DNA of 64,000 bases from Allorhodopirellula heiligendammensis (GTDB lineage Bacteria > Planctomycetota > Planctomycetia > Pirellulales > Pirellulaceae), in the NCBI RefSeq assembly GCF_007860105.1, contig NZ_SJPU01000002.1, forward strand, positions 2,385,882 through 2,449,881. Direction: 5' to 3'. The translations under genes were made by a program, and so were the position numbers. Each line of letters starts with the position of its first letter. The first letter of the stretch is position 1. The notes below the pieces were generated by a model. The model searched no databases. It saw only the letters and a program-made list of their open reading frames with translations, and was not told the origin of the DNA. This document shows, piece by piece, positions 27,038-35,293 of the stretch.

Positions 27038-27709
27038 CTAGCCGGCGGCCTCCTCGGTTTGATTATCGCTCGAGCCAGAACCGGCAAACGTGCCGTCTTT
27101 GACTTTATCGAGAGCCGCGGTCGTGAACAAAACCTTCTTTGGCGTCAACAGCGAAAGAGCATTCAACTGACGAACTGGCTCAACACAGACACCCTCAATA
27201 TTGCGACCACTCTTATACACAGCGGAGTCATCTCCGGAGGTTGCGATCAACGTAGTCACACCCTCAAGACCCAAACTACGCAGCACTGCTGCCATCTGAC
27301 TGGTCTTGGGCGTATCAATACCGAAGCCGTCAATCAGCACCACTTCGCCGTCGTCGATACGCGAGCGAATTGCCATCCGCGTCGCCAACTTGATGGCCTT
27401 CTTTGGATGCCGGTAACTGTAATCACGCGGCTTCACCGTGCGAGCCACACCACCGCCACGACGAACATTCGTTCGCTTCGAACCGGCCCGAGCGTTACCC
27501 GTACCTTTCTGACGGTACATCTTTTTATTCGTGCCGCTCACCTGACCACGGGTACGAGTGTTGTGCGAGCCCTGACGCTTATTCGCCTGGTACATCACCA
27601 CAACATCATGCAGCAGCTGCTTGCTGACGCGATCTGCGATCTGCGTCGTATCAATTTCGTACGTGCCGACTTCTTTGCCCGACGCGTCTAGAACTGGAAT
27701 GGTTGCCAT
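27038..27709 (-). CDS. rplD: 50S ribosomal protein L4
   Basis: The 223-residue product has the long tunnel loop QGSHNTRTRGQVSGTNKKMYRQKGTGNARAGSKR, RDYSYRHPKKAIKLATRMA, and a Rossmann-like C-domain ending with LTPKKVLFTTAALDKVKDG plus an acidic tail. In gamma-proteobacteria L4 represses the S10 operon; nothing here shows the same. It starts 11 nt after rplC. Confidence 0.98.
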   Translation of the reverse strand: MATIPVLDASGKEVGTYEIDTTQIADRVSKQLLHDVVVMYQANKRQGSHNTRTRGQVSGTNKKMYRQKGTGNARAGSKRTNVRRGGGVARTVKPRDYSYRHPKKAIKLATRMAIRSRIDDGEVVLIDGFGIDTPKTSQMAAVLRSLGLEGVTTLIATSGDDSAVYKSGRNIEGVCVEPVRQLNALSLLTPKKVLFTTAALDKVKDGTFAGSGSSDNQTEEAAG

Positions 27710-27720
27710 TATTTTCGCCC

Positions 27721-28407
27721 TCAGACTTTATTGGTTTGACGGATCGAAACGAAACCGCCGTTAGGGCCAGGTACCGCACCGCGAACGAGCAGCAAATTAT
27801 TTTCTGCGTCAACACTCACCACTTGAAGATTGCGAGTGGTGATCCGTGCGTTTCCGTACTGACCAGGCATCTTCTTGCCCTTAAAGACGCGACTGGGCGA
27901 AGCACTCATGCCCGTACCACCAGCGTGACGGTGACACTTCTTCACACCGTGAGTGGCTCGCTGACCGGCGAAATTATGCCGCTTCATAACGCCCGAGAAA
28001 CCGCGACCCTTACTGGTGCCGGTAACATCAACAGCCTTCACGTCCGCAAACTGCTCAACCGTCAACGCGTCGCCAACAGTGGCGGAATCGACAGGACCAC
28101 GGAACTCACGAACAAAACGCTGCGGCTCACAATCAGCCTTGGCGGAAACTTCAACGCCAGCTGCAACACGAGCCTTCGACCGCTTGCTCTCGATCGAAGC
28201 GACCTGACCACGCTCACTACGAGCAGCCAGGCGACGCGGCTTGTCCTCAAACCCTAGCTGAACCGCTTCATAGCCGTCCCGCTCTTTACTGCGGACCTGC
28301 AACACATGGCAGGGCCCGGCCTGCACAACAGTGACCGGGACAGCGGTGCCGTCCTCGAGGAAGACCTGAGTCATCCCCACTTTGCGGCCTAAAATGGATG
28401 GTAACAT
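27721..28407 (-). CDS. rplC: 50S ribosomal protein L3
   Basis: The 228-residue product starts MLPSILGRKVGMTQVF at 28407; 31 in-frame residues upstream are rejected as not L3-like. Later markers are SKGRGFSGVMKRHNFAGQRATHG, HRHAGGTGMSASPSRVFKGKKMPGQYGN and VRGAVPGPNGG. L3 reaches the peptidyl-transferase centre. It is separated from rpsJ by an unusually long spacer. Confidence 0.97.
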   Translation of the reverse strand: MLPSILGRKVGMTQVFLEDGTAVPVTVVQAGPCHVLQVRSKERDGYEAVQLGFEDKPRRLAARSERGQVASIESKRSKARVAAGVEVSAKADCEPQRFVREFRGPVDSATVGDALTVEQFADVKAVDVTGTSKGRGFSGVMKRHNFAGQRATHGVKKCHRHAGGTGMSASPSRVFKGKKMPGQYGNARITTRNLQVVSVDAENNLLLVRGAVPGPNGGFVSIRQTNKV

Positions 28408-28759
28408 AACAATTCCTGCCCGCCGTTTAAGCGACGAGCTACCTGAAAGTTCGCTAGGAGTTCCGGGACCGCCCGGCGATTCGACTGAGCACACCCGCAA
28501 AAACGGGCAGCCTCAAACGGTATCGCCGCAGCTTCCGACCATACGGAAAACCGTGACTACAAAAGTAATGAACTAACCCAACGCCAACGGCTGACGAAGG
28601 GACCTGACTCAAACAAGCTCCAGCGGAAAACACACCGCGAGAGAACCGACTCAACACTCGCCCGAAAACAACGGGCAGGCAAAAGAAGCAAAAGTGGCGT
28701 GCATAGGAGAGCAAAGCTCATCCAGCTCAAGCGACTCGCAACCTTTGCGGCCAACCAGA
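28408..28759 (-). other. Long spacer between rpsJ and rplC
   Basis: 352 nt without a credible gene inside the S10 operon, where other gaps are mostly below 120 nt. On the coding strand it is rich in G and T. It holds small hairpins (CCCG-CAAAAA-CGGG, CGG-AAAA-CCG and GCCCG-AAAACAA-CGGGC on the plus strand). It could carry a second promoter, a regulatory leader for rplC, or a small RNA. Confidence 0.5.
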
Positions 28760-29086
28760 TCAGCGGGCGGACGCCTTAATCTTAATGTCGACCCCAGCCG
28801 GCAGACTGAGTTTATTCAACGCCTCAATGGTCTTGGCCGAAGCCTGGACAATATCAACCAAACGCTTGTGCGTCCGGATCTCAAACTGCTGACGAGCCTT
28901 CTTATTCACAAATGGACTCGAGAGCACTGTATAGCGCTCAATCCGGGTCGGCAATGGAATCGGACCGTGAACAATACTTGCAGTCGCCTTGACTGTGTCG
29001 ACAATATCACGCGCGCTCTGATCCAGAACTGCATGGTCGTATGCTTCCATACGAATGCGGATAATTTCACTGGCACCAGCTGACAC
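28760..29086 (-). CDS. rpsJ: 30S ribosomal protein S10
   Basis: The 108-residue product is the first gene of the cluster. [69 protein letters not shown] in sequence is typical; S10 is also NusE, the antitermination partner of NusB. No fusA, tuf, rpsG or rpsL precedes it; instead lutC lies 382 nt upstream on the same strand. Confidence 0.98.
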   Translation of the reverse strand: MSAGASEIIRIRMEAYDHAVLDQSARDIVDTVKATASIVHGPIPLPTRIERYTVLSSPFVNKKARQQFEIRTHKRLVDIVQASAKTIEALNKLSLPAGVDIKIKASAR

Positions 29087-29468
29087 GATCGTGACCTATC
29101 TTCTTTGACGGCGAACATGGGACCCACTGCAGCAAACCAATTTGCTGCGGGGAGGCGAGAATGTACGGGCGGGAGCGAGAAGCGTCAACGGCTTTTGGGA
29201 AATTGATCGAAATTTTATATGCCCGAGGAGGGCATGAGCTGCTCTCGATGAAATCCACATTCACCTAAAGTAAGAAACCCCACCCAAAAACCCAAGTGAA
29301 CGACAAACTGTCTGCCGTCGCGAACTCGTCTCGCAACGAACGAACATCGAAACAATCTTGCAAGGTAATGCCAAACAACGACGCTCTGAACGCGTGGGGC
29401 ACCCTCTCGAGTGAAACAATGCAACGCCGAAAACGATGCGACCGTCGCGTTGGCACACTTAACGACCG
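29087..29468 (-). promoter_or_regulatory. S10 operon upstream region
   Basis: A gene-free gap that should contain the promoter of the whole ribosomal cluster. It has a hairpin at 29129-29148, an A+T-rich patch at 29205-29219 (possible -10 region, no good -35), and a small palindrome TGCCC-GAGGA-GGGCA just beyond. No single promoter can be named with confidence. Confidence 0.5.
29129..29148 (-). other. Perfect hairpin in rpsJ leader
   Basis: Stem GCAGCAAA/TTTGCTGC (8 bp) with a 4-nt loop, about 43 nt before the rpsJ start. It is a candidate regulatory structure for ribosomal-protein feedback or antitermination; no T-tract follows. Confidence 0.5.
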
Positions 29469-30092
29469 CTAGGGCAACAAGAAGACTTGCAGTTTGCGGC
29501 ATCCGTGGGCACCCAGCACGAGGGATTGTTCGATATCGGCGGTTTTGCTGGGACCAGACACGAAAACTCCGAAACCGGGCGCAGGCGTTCCAATCCGCAT
29601 ATACGCTTGGTGCATCTGATCGACCAGCTGCTCGCGTGAGATGACGATCGCAAGATACTGTGCGATAAAAATCATCACTCGATGCGGGAGCGTTGCCCCG
29701 TCGATCCAAATCGATCCGTTCTCAGCGACACCGAACTCGCCTCGTACGATGGTCCAGTCCAAGGAAGCGAGAGTGTGCGGATCGTCGGTGCTCGATAAAT
29801 CTACCGTCGGCGCAACTGCTTCAGGGACCGTCGATGCGATTCGTTGAGCCGACTTGAATTCATCCAAATCACTGAGAATTTGTCTGATTTCCGCGTGCGT
29901 TTGCACACGGTGCGACTGCCCACCGACAAGCCCAAGGGTCTGCTCAAAGTGAGCAACCGGATCATCAAATCGAATCAAGCGGCCAGGATCAATTTGGGGT
30001 AAATCGGGTGCATCCACCATCCTGCCACGCAATCGATCCAAGATGACCTGACGACTGTGCGATTGCTCAGCGGTGGCGACTGGGTGGGTCAT
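29469..30092 (-). CDS. lutC: Lactate utilization protein LutC
   Basis: The 207-residue LUD-domain protein is the third subunit of the LutABC L-lactate oxidation complex. The C-terminal half shows the family pattern: LDWTIVRGEFGVAENGSIWI, then RVMIFIAQYLAIVI, and the end GPSKTADIEQSLVLGAHGCRKLQVFL. ATG at 30092 overlaps the lutB stop as ATGA, so translation is coupled. The longer frame upstream is lutB in another frame. Confidence 0.92.
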   Translation of the reverse strand: MTHPVATAEQSHSRQVILDRLRGRMVDAPDLPQIDPGRLIRFDDPVAHFEQTLGLVGGQSHRVQTHAEIRQILSDLDEFKSAQRIASTVPEAVAPTVDLSSTDDPHTLASLDWTIVRGEFGVAENGSIWIDGATLPHRVMIFIAQYLAIVISREQLVDQMHQAYMRIGTPAPGFGVFVSGPSKTADIEQSLVLGAHGCRKLQVFLLP

Positions 30093-31498
30093 TTCACATC
30101 CTCCGGCTTTGTTTGCTTGCGATTTTCCGCATACCATGCCCGGAAACTCTGCCGCGGCGGGGTGGGCAAATCGCGGTCGATCGCCCATTCGTTCAGCCGA
30201 TTGTGTGTCAACGCTTTAGGGAGCACACGCAGGGCAGTACGTCCGGTGTATCCTGCAAAGCGAAATAGCCTGGGATGCCGAAACAGAATCGACGCAGCTT
30301 TCATCCCCACTCGCTTGTTCCACGCTAGCAAGCGTTTGCCCACGAGCACCTTCCGCCAAGCGAGCAGTTGATGGTGCAGCGGAATCTTGACCGGACACAC
30401 GTCGGTGCAAGATCCACACAGGCTACACGCATACGGCAGACTTTTGTGAACCTTTGGCTCGCGAGCTGGTCCTAGCACACTGCCAATTGGCCCGGGCACG
30501 GTCGCGTTGTAACTGTGACCGCCACTGCGGCGATAGACCGGGCAGGTGTTCATGCAGGCGCCACAGCGAATGCAGTTGAGCGAATCGCGAAACGTATCGC
30601 TGTCTCGAATTCGAGATCTCCCATTATCGACCAACACGATGTGCAGCTCGCTCTGTGCGTCGCGCGGCCCATGGAAATGCGACGTATAACTGGTGATCGG
30701 TTGCCCAGTGGCACTGCGAGCCAACAAGCGCGTAAAGACGCCGAGATCGGCGAATCGCGGCAACAGTTTCTCAATGCCCATGCACGCGATGTGCACCCGC
30801 GGCAACGAAACTCCCAAGTCGGCATTGCCCTCATTCGTACAGACGACAATCCCACCGGTGTTGGCGATCGCAAAGTTCACACCCGTGATGCCCACCTCTC
30901 CGTCCAGGAATTTGCCCCGCAGGTGACCACGCGCCGCTTCGGTGAGCACCTGCGGATCAGCCTCGCCTTGCCGGGTGCCAAGATGCTGGTGGAAGGTCTC
31001 GCCGACCTCCTCTTTTTTGATATGGATCGCCGGCAGCACAATGTGGCTGGGGTGCTCGCCCCGCAACTGTACGATCCGCTCTCCCAAATCCGTGTCAACG
31101 ACATCAATTCCGTTGTCGATCAAGAACTCGTTGAGACCGCACTCCTCGGTCAGCATTGACTTGCTCTTAATGATCCGCTGAGCGTTGTTTTTCTGCAGTA
31201 ATTTAAGCACGATCTGATTGTGCTCGGCCGCGTCGGCAGCCCAGTGCACGACGGCACCCATCCGGCTCGCATTGGCCTCAAATTCCTGCAAATAGGTACC
31301 TAAGTTCGCGATTGTATGCTGTTTGATCGCAGACGCTTGCTCACGCAGATACTCCCATTCAGGCAGCGATTGAGCCTGCCGGTCTCGCTTAACGCGAACA
31401 AACCACAAGGCGTCATCATGCCAATGCGAGCGGGGCACGTTATTAACGAAGTCCCTGGCGGCTCGAGGATGATCGATAATGGGAAGAGAGGGAGACAT
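30089..31498 (-). CDS. lutB: Iron-sulfur lactate oxidation protein LutB
   Basis: The 469-residue product has an N-terminal LUD domain (about residues 60-290, with EECGLNEFLIDNGIDVVDTDLGERIVQL and FAIANTGGIVVCTNEGNADL). A ferredoxin-like domain follows with two 4Fe-4S motifs, CIRCGACMNTCP near residue 305 and CSLCGSCTDVCP near residue 355. It passes electrons from lactate to the chain. The leader is almost all pyrimidine with no Shine-Dalgarno. Confidence 0.95.
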   Translation of the reverse strand: MSPSLPIIDHPRAARDFVNNVPRSHWHDDALWFVRVKRDRQAQSLPEWEYLREQASAIKQHTIANLGTYLQEFEANASRMGAVVHWAADAAEHNQIVLKLLQKNNAQRIIKSKSMLTEECGLNEFLIDNGIDVVDTDLGERIVQLRGEHPSHIVLPAIHIKKEEVGETFHQHLGTRQGEADPQVLTEAARGHLRGKFLDGEVGITGVNFAIANTGGIVVCTNEGNADLGVSLPRVHIACMGIEKLLPRFADLGVFTRLLARSATGQPITSYTSHFHGPRDAQSELHIVLVDNGRSRIRDSDTFRDSLNCIRCGACMNTCPVYRRSGGHSYNATVPGPIGSVLGPAREPKVHKSLPYACSLCGSCTDVCPVKIPLHHQLLAWRKVLVGKRLLAWNKRVGMKAASILFRHPRLFRFAGYTGRTALRVLPKALTHNRLNEWAIDRDLPTPPRQSFRAWYAENRKQTKPEDVK

Positions 31499-31550
31499 GG
31501 AGACAAGGAGAAGGAGGAAACAGGAAGAAGGCGAGACAAGGAGGCGGCAG
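31499..31550 (-). promoter_or_regulatory. Polypyrimidine leader of lutB
   Basis: The whole gap between lutA and lutB is nearly pure purine on the plus strand, so the mRNA leader is C/U-rich with repeats of CTCCTTGTCT. A close relative precedes the methyltransferase gene at 55204. Confidence 0.5.
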
Positions 31551-32309
31551 CTAGGGGCTGGGGGCTAACTCGCGGCCGGCGAGGGCTTGGGCGATGTGCA
31601 TGACTCGCAGCGGCATTTTTCGGCGGCTGATGAGCCCCTGCATGTGCATCAGGCAACTCATGTCTCCTGCAATCATAACTTCACTGCCGGCAGCGATGTG
31701 GTCTTGGACCCGATCGACTCCCATCGCCACGCTGGTCTCGCGTTCAGTGACCGCGAAGGTGCCGCCAAAACCACAGCACTCGTCGATTCTGGTGAGCGGC
31801 ATGATTTCCACGTCAGCGAGCGATTCGAGCAGGATCCGTAGGCGATTCTCACGAGGTGTTTGCTGCTCGCTGCACGGCCCCAGACGCAGTTCCCGCAGCC
31901 CGTGGCAGCTGGAGTGAATGCTGACCTTGTGCGGGAATCGCCCCTCTATCTCGCGCACGTTCAAGCGATCGACGAGGAACTCGCATAGCTCGAAGGTCGC
32001 GTCGCGGACCTGGGTAAATTGCTCGTCATCGGGAGCAAAATAGTCCCCATAATGATTGCGAACCATCGAAACACAGCTGCCTGAGGGACATACCACCGCG
32101 TCGTACCCCGCAAACATTTCCACGAATTGCCGGGCCACGGGCGCGGCCTCCGCAGAACAGCCCGTATTGGCCATCGGCTGCCCGCAACAGGTTTGTGAGG
32201 GTGGAAAGTGGACGGTGACGCCCTGAGCCTCGAGCAGTTCAAGCGTCGCGATGGCGACATCGGGAAAAAACTGATCGATATAACAGGGAACGAACAGAGC
32301 AACGTTCAT
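31551..32309 (-). CDS. lutA: Lactate utilization protein LutA
   Basis: The 252-residue product has two CCG domains (cysteine-rich): QTCCGQPMANTGCSAEA near residue 38 and DECCGFGGTFAVTERETS near residue 180, with GSCVSMVRNHY and HSSCHGLRELRLG between. These bind a heterodisulfide-reductase-type cluster. ATG at 32309 gives the family length; the frame continues 78 codons upstream without similarity. It is first in lutABC. Confidence 0.93.
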   Translation of the reverse strand: MNVALFVPCYIDQFFPDVAIATLELLEAQGVTVHFPPSQTCCGQPMANTGCSAEAAPVARQFVEMFAGYDAVVCPSGSCVSMVRNHYGDYFAPDDEQFTQVRDATFELCEFLVDRLNVREIEGRFPHKVSIHSSCHGLRELRLGPCSEQQTPRENRLRILLESLADVEIMPLTRIDECCGFGGTFAVTERETSVAMGVDRVQDHIAAGSEVMIAGDMSCLMHMQGLISRRKMPLRVMHIAQALAGRELAPSP

Positions 32310-32641
32310 GTAGCGAGCCGGAATCTCGGTGACCAATGGTGCATTTGTCTTGCCAAGCAGCATGAACGGATCCGCCCCGCGCCGCAAGTCATGCGGCGCC
32401 AGAAGCAACGTGGGGCCCCATCCCGAAGGGTTCGCCAAGCTCACCCCTGCAGCGCAGACTCTGCTCACCAACCCAGATGGCTTATCAACAAGATGGGATC
32501 CCACGAGATACGCTCCTGCCGTCCCTCGCCGGACGCCGAGCAATCAGCCCAGTGGAAATCCCCAACTCGTGAAAATCGCCCGTCGTCCTCGAGCCTGTTC
32601 TGCATCCTTGTAAACATTGGTCTTTTCGAACGCCCTCGGAG
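32310..32641. other. Gene-free gap before lutA
   Basis: 332 nt between the aldolase stop and the lutA start. I see no conserved reading frame and no strong repeat. It should hold the lutABC promoter on the minus strand. Confidence 0.4.
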
Positions 32642-33535
32642 TCACGCAATCGAGGCCTCGAAAATGGAAGTGATCGACTCGTTGAGCATATTGTCAAACT
32701 GCTGATCGGATTGGTCGGCGTGGAGGCCGTCGGCGAGCGCACGCGAGAAGCTGGCAATGACGCCTTGCTGGCGGCTAAGCCGAAGATTGGCCTCGTCGCG
32801 ACTGTAGCCGCCCGACAAGGCGACTACCTTGAGCACGTTGTGATGCGCCACCAGCGATTCGTAATGGTTATCGACCTCGGGCAGGGTCAGCTTCAACATC
32901 ACCACTCGATCCGCAGGTAAACCATCGAGTTTTTCAACGAGCGTCTGCCGCAAAAGACGCTCCGCTTCAAGTTTCTCGGGGCAATGAATGTCGATCTCCG
33001 GCTCAATGATCGGCATCAGCGCGGCGTCCATGATCTGTGCAGCGACTTCGAATTGCTGATCCACGATCGCTTTGATTCCGGACGGGCTGGCGTGTCGGAT
33101 CACTGATCGCATCTTCGTTCCGAAGACAGGCTGCAGTTTCGCATTGGCGAGACTGTTGGCCAGGGTCGGGATCGGCTTCATGAGCTGCACTCCGTCGGCT
33201 TCGTCGGCTAGCCCCAGGTCGACTTTCAAGAAGGGCGCGATCCGTTTGACGTTCCAGAGGTAATCTCCGGTGCGTTTTGACTCGATTTTACGATTCAGTG
33301 TGTCCTCGAATAGGATCGCGCCGACGATCCGAGTGGAATTGAAGCTGTCAGCAGTGATGATGCGTGTGCGCATCTCATGGACCACCTGGAACATCTCGTC
33401 CTCGTTGCTCCATGCGTTTTCGTCGACGCCATACGCGGCCAACGCCTTGGGCGTGCTGCCACCGCTTTGATCCAAGGCGGCGATGAATCCAGGCCGGTTG
33501 CGAATGACTTCAAACTGTTCGTCGTAAACACTCAT
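32642..33535 (-). CDS. Class I fructose-bisphosphate aldolase
   Basis: The 297-residue product cleaves fructose 1,6-bisphosphate to two triose phosphates by a Schiff base. FIAALDQSGGSTPKAL near residue 14, MRTRIITADSFNSTRIVGAILFEDT, the EPEIDIHCPEK strand and the lysine-bearing VVMLKLTLPEVDN (probable Schiff-base Lys) match the short bacterial class I family (fda type). ATG at 33535 is preferred to the GTG 12 nt upstream. It stands apart from other glycolytic genes. Confidence 0.93.
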   Translation of the reverse strand: MSVYDEQFEVIRNRPGFIAALDQSGGSTPKALAAYGVDENAWSNEDEMFQVVHEMRTRIITADSFNSTRIVGAILFEDTLNRKIESKRTGDYLWNVKRIAPFLKVDLGLADEADGVQLMKPIPTLANSLANAKLQPVFGTKMRSVIRHASPSGIKAIVDQQFEVAAQIMDAALMPIIEPEIDIHCPEKLEAERLLRQTLVEKLDGLPADRVVMLKLTLPEVDNHYESLVAHHNVLKVVALSGGYSRDEANLRLSRQQGVIASFSRALADGLHADQSDQQFDNMLNESITSIFEASIA

Positions 33536-33647
33536 TGATAATCTCACTTTAAGAAAGCGGAAGCGGGTGGATTGCAGCGAGGAGCCGTGCGCCCTGAGTT
33601 TACAATCTCTAAGCCTTAGACTCGGCTACTCATTGTAGGAATCTCAA

Positions 33648-34394
33648 TTATCTGTCGCTTGAAGTGCGCAACAGCAAATCAATTTCTCGTAAAACCGCAA
33701 TCTGTTGAGGACTCCAACGACACTCCCGCTGTTGATCGCGCGGCTCATGCTCGTCGCCGAGGCCTGTCGTGCGGCTGGCGGCGATTTTTTCGCGAATCGC
33801 GTCTCGCAGTTCAGCGGCATCGGAAATCCCTTCAATCAAACCTTGATGACCGGTCGACGGGCCTCCTTGCGGTGACGCTCCGCCTCCCGCCGTTTCCACG
33901 ATCACATCAGCAATTCCAAAGAAACGCTGCAGGGGCCCCTGGCGAGTTTGCACGTTCTGGATGTTTTCAAACGTGATCGTAATCTCGCGAATAAGCCAGA
34001 TCCCACGCCGTAGTCGCATGCTGCGGTCACTGAACACGTACCACGTCGTATCATAGCGTAGCCGGATCGCGACCCAGCCAATTGCCAGCCATCCGGCCAT
34101 CAACAGGACCACCGGCAACAGAACAACCAATCCTAGGGCGGGCGACGCGATGGTGACTGCGAGCCAGCCCACAGCTGTGACAAGGCATAAAATCGCCATC
34201 AGAATTGCAAATCCAAAGCGAAGGTATCTCAAAAATCCAGGCGCAGGCCGCCGCGATGCGATCGTCTCGTTCGCCTGCTGTGGCAATTCCGGTGGCTGGC
34301 GTGGCACTCGAAACCAACTGGCCAGGATCCGCCAGATGCCTTCGTACACGCGTCCGCCATATTCCTCCGGCATGGACATGTTGAGAGCGTTCAT
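33648..34394 (-). CDS. Membrane protein with bacterial PH domain (YdbT-like)
   Basis: The 248-residue product has a pair of transmembrane helices (about residues 59-80 and 88-112) followed by a bPH2 (DUF304) domain: TTWYVFSDRSMRLRRGIWLIREITITFENIQNVQTRQGPLQRFFGIADVIVETAGGG. The C-terminus is charged and cytoplasmic. Its ATG overlaps the stop of the next upstream gene by 4 nt, and both carry the same domain, so the two probably form a complex. The cellular role of the family is not known. Confidence 0.88.
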   Translation of the reverse strand: MNALNMSMPEEYGGRVYEGIWRILASWFRVPRQPPELPQQANETIASRRPAPGFLRYLRFGFAILMAILCLVTAVGWLAVTIASPALGLVVLLPVVLLMAGWLAIGWVAIRLRYDTTWYVFSDRSMRLRRGIWLIREITITFENIQNVQTRQGPLQRFFGIADVIVETAGGGASPQGGPSTGHQGLIEGISDAAELRDAIREKIAASRTTGLGDEHEPRDQQRECRWSPQQIAVLREIDLLLRTSSDR

Positions 34395-34933
34395 TGCCGC
34401 TCCTCCATCGTCGCGATACGACGCGTCAGTACATCAATGCTATCACGGATGCCCATGAGCAACTGCAGCACATCCTCCTCACCCGCTGGGACGCTCGAGA
34501 TCGATGCAGGCGGCAAGGTTGACTCGCTCACATCGTTTTCGTGACGTGTACCCCGCATTTGTGAATACAGGTAGTCGCGCAGCGGCTCGGCCTCCAAGAC
34601 CCCTTCAATCTTCATTTCGGGCGTAGCCGCTCCCGATGCGGTTTGCACTGTCAAAGTCGCCAACCCCAGCCACCGCTGAATGATGTTGCGGTTGAGGTGA
34701 ATATCCTGGATCCGTTTATAAGTAAGATACGTTTCTGAACGAAACAGAACTCCCCAAGACAGCGAGATGCCCCGATCGTCAAAGCGGTACCTGAGCGTGT
34801 AGTAGCGGCACAACAACGGAATCAGCACGAGTGGGAACAACGGCCCCGACGCGAGCGAACACAAGATGTAGTAGCGGAGCAGCGCCGGATCAGGCCGCTC
34901 GATACGAGTGATGTCAAAGGGGTCGGATACCAT
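34391..34933 (-). CDS. Membrane protein with bacterial PH domain (YdbS-like)
   Basis: The 180-residue product has two close hydrophobic segments (about residues 19-45), then a bPH2 domain with YYTLRYRFDDRGISLSWGVLFRSETYLTYKRIQDIHLNRNIIQRWLGLATLTVQTASG. The last 50 residues are polar and end in a short coiled-coil-like helix. It is first in a two-gene operon with the larger paralogue. Confidence 0.88.
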   Translation of the reverse strand: MVSDPFDITRIERPDPALLRYYILCSLASGPLFPLVLIPLLCRYYTLRYRFDDRGISLSWGVLFRSETYLTYKRIQDIHLNRNIIQRWLGLATLTVQTASGAATPEMKIEGVLEAEPLRDYLYSQMRGTRHENDVSESTLPPASISSVPAGEEDVLQLLMGIRDSIDVLTRRIATMEERQ

Positions 34934-35293
34934 GATGAGTGTTCCTAGCGGGGGGATGTCGCCCAGGTCATTCGATCACCCCCGCTGAATCTTGGCAACT
35001 CAATTGAACTTTTCGTCGATTGTACCCAGACGCCGCCGGCCGTTTGACCAGGCCACCGCTGCGTGCTCGCGGCCGGCGGAGCTGAATCATCATTGCGCGC
35101 CCGCGACCGGCGGGGCTGAATCATTGCTCCGTGCTCGCGATGGGCGATGCCATCGGTCGACATTCCGCCCAACAACCCGTTCTCAGATTGACATTGTTGC
35201 CGGCGTGGCTACGTGCGTAGACTCTCGCGATGTCGTCACAAAGCCCTTTTTGACGGCTGCCATCGACACTGCCCGGCCACCCCAGGGACTCGG
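34934..35293. repeat. Divergent promoter gap with direct repeats
   Basis: The gap separates the PH-domain operon (minus) from the lolCD-like operon (plus). At 35065-35126 two imperfect direct repeats of about 28 bp (GCTCGCGGCCGGCGGAGCTG and GCCCGCGACCGGCGGGGCTG, each followed by AATCAT) lie end to end; a third fragment GTGCTCGCGATGGG follows. No gene is visible. Confidence 0.55.

Noticed and set aside
28454-28754. Cys/Phe-rich minus-strand frames in the rpsJ-rplC spacer
   Set aside because: Composition follows the G/T bias of the spacer, and several frames are open at once.
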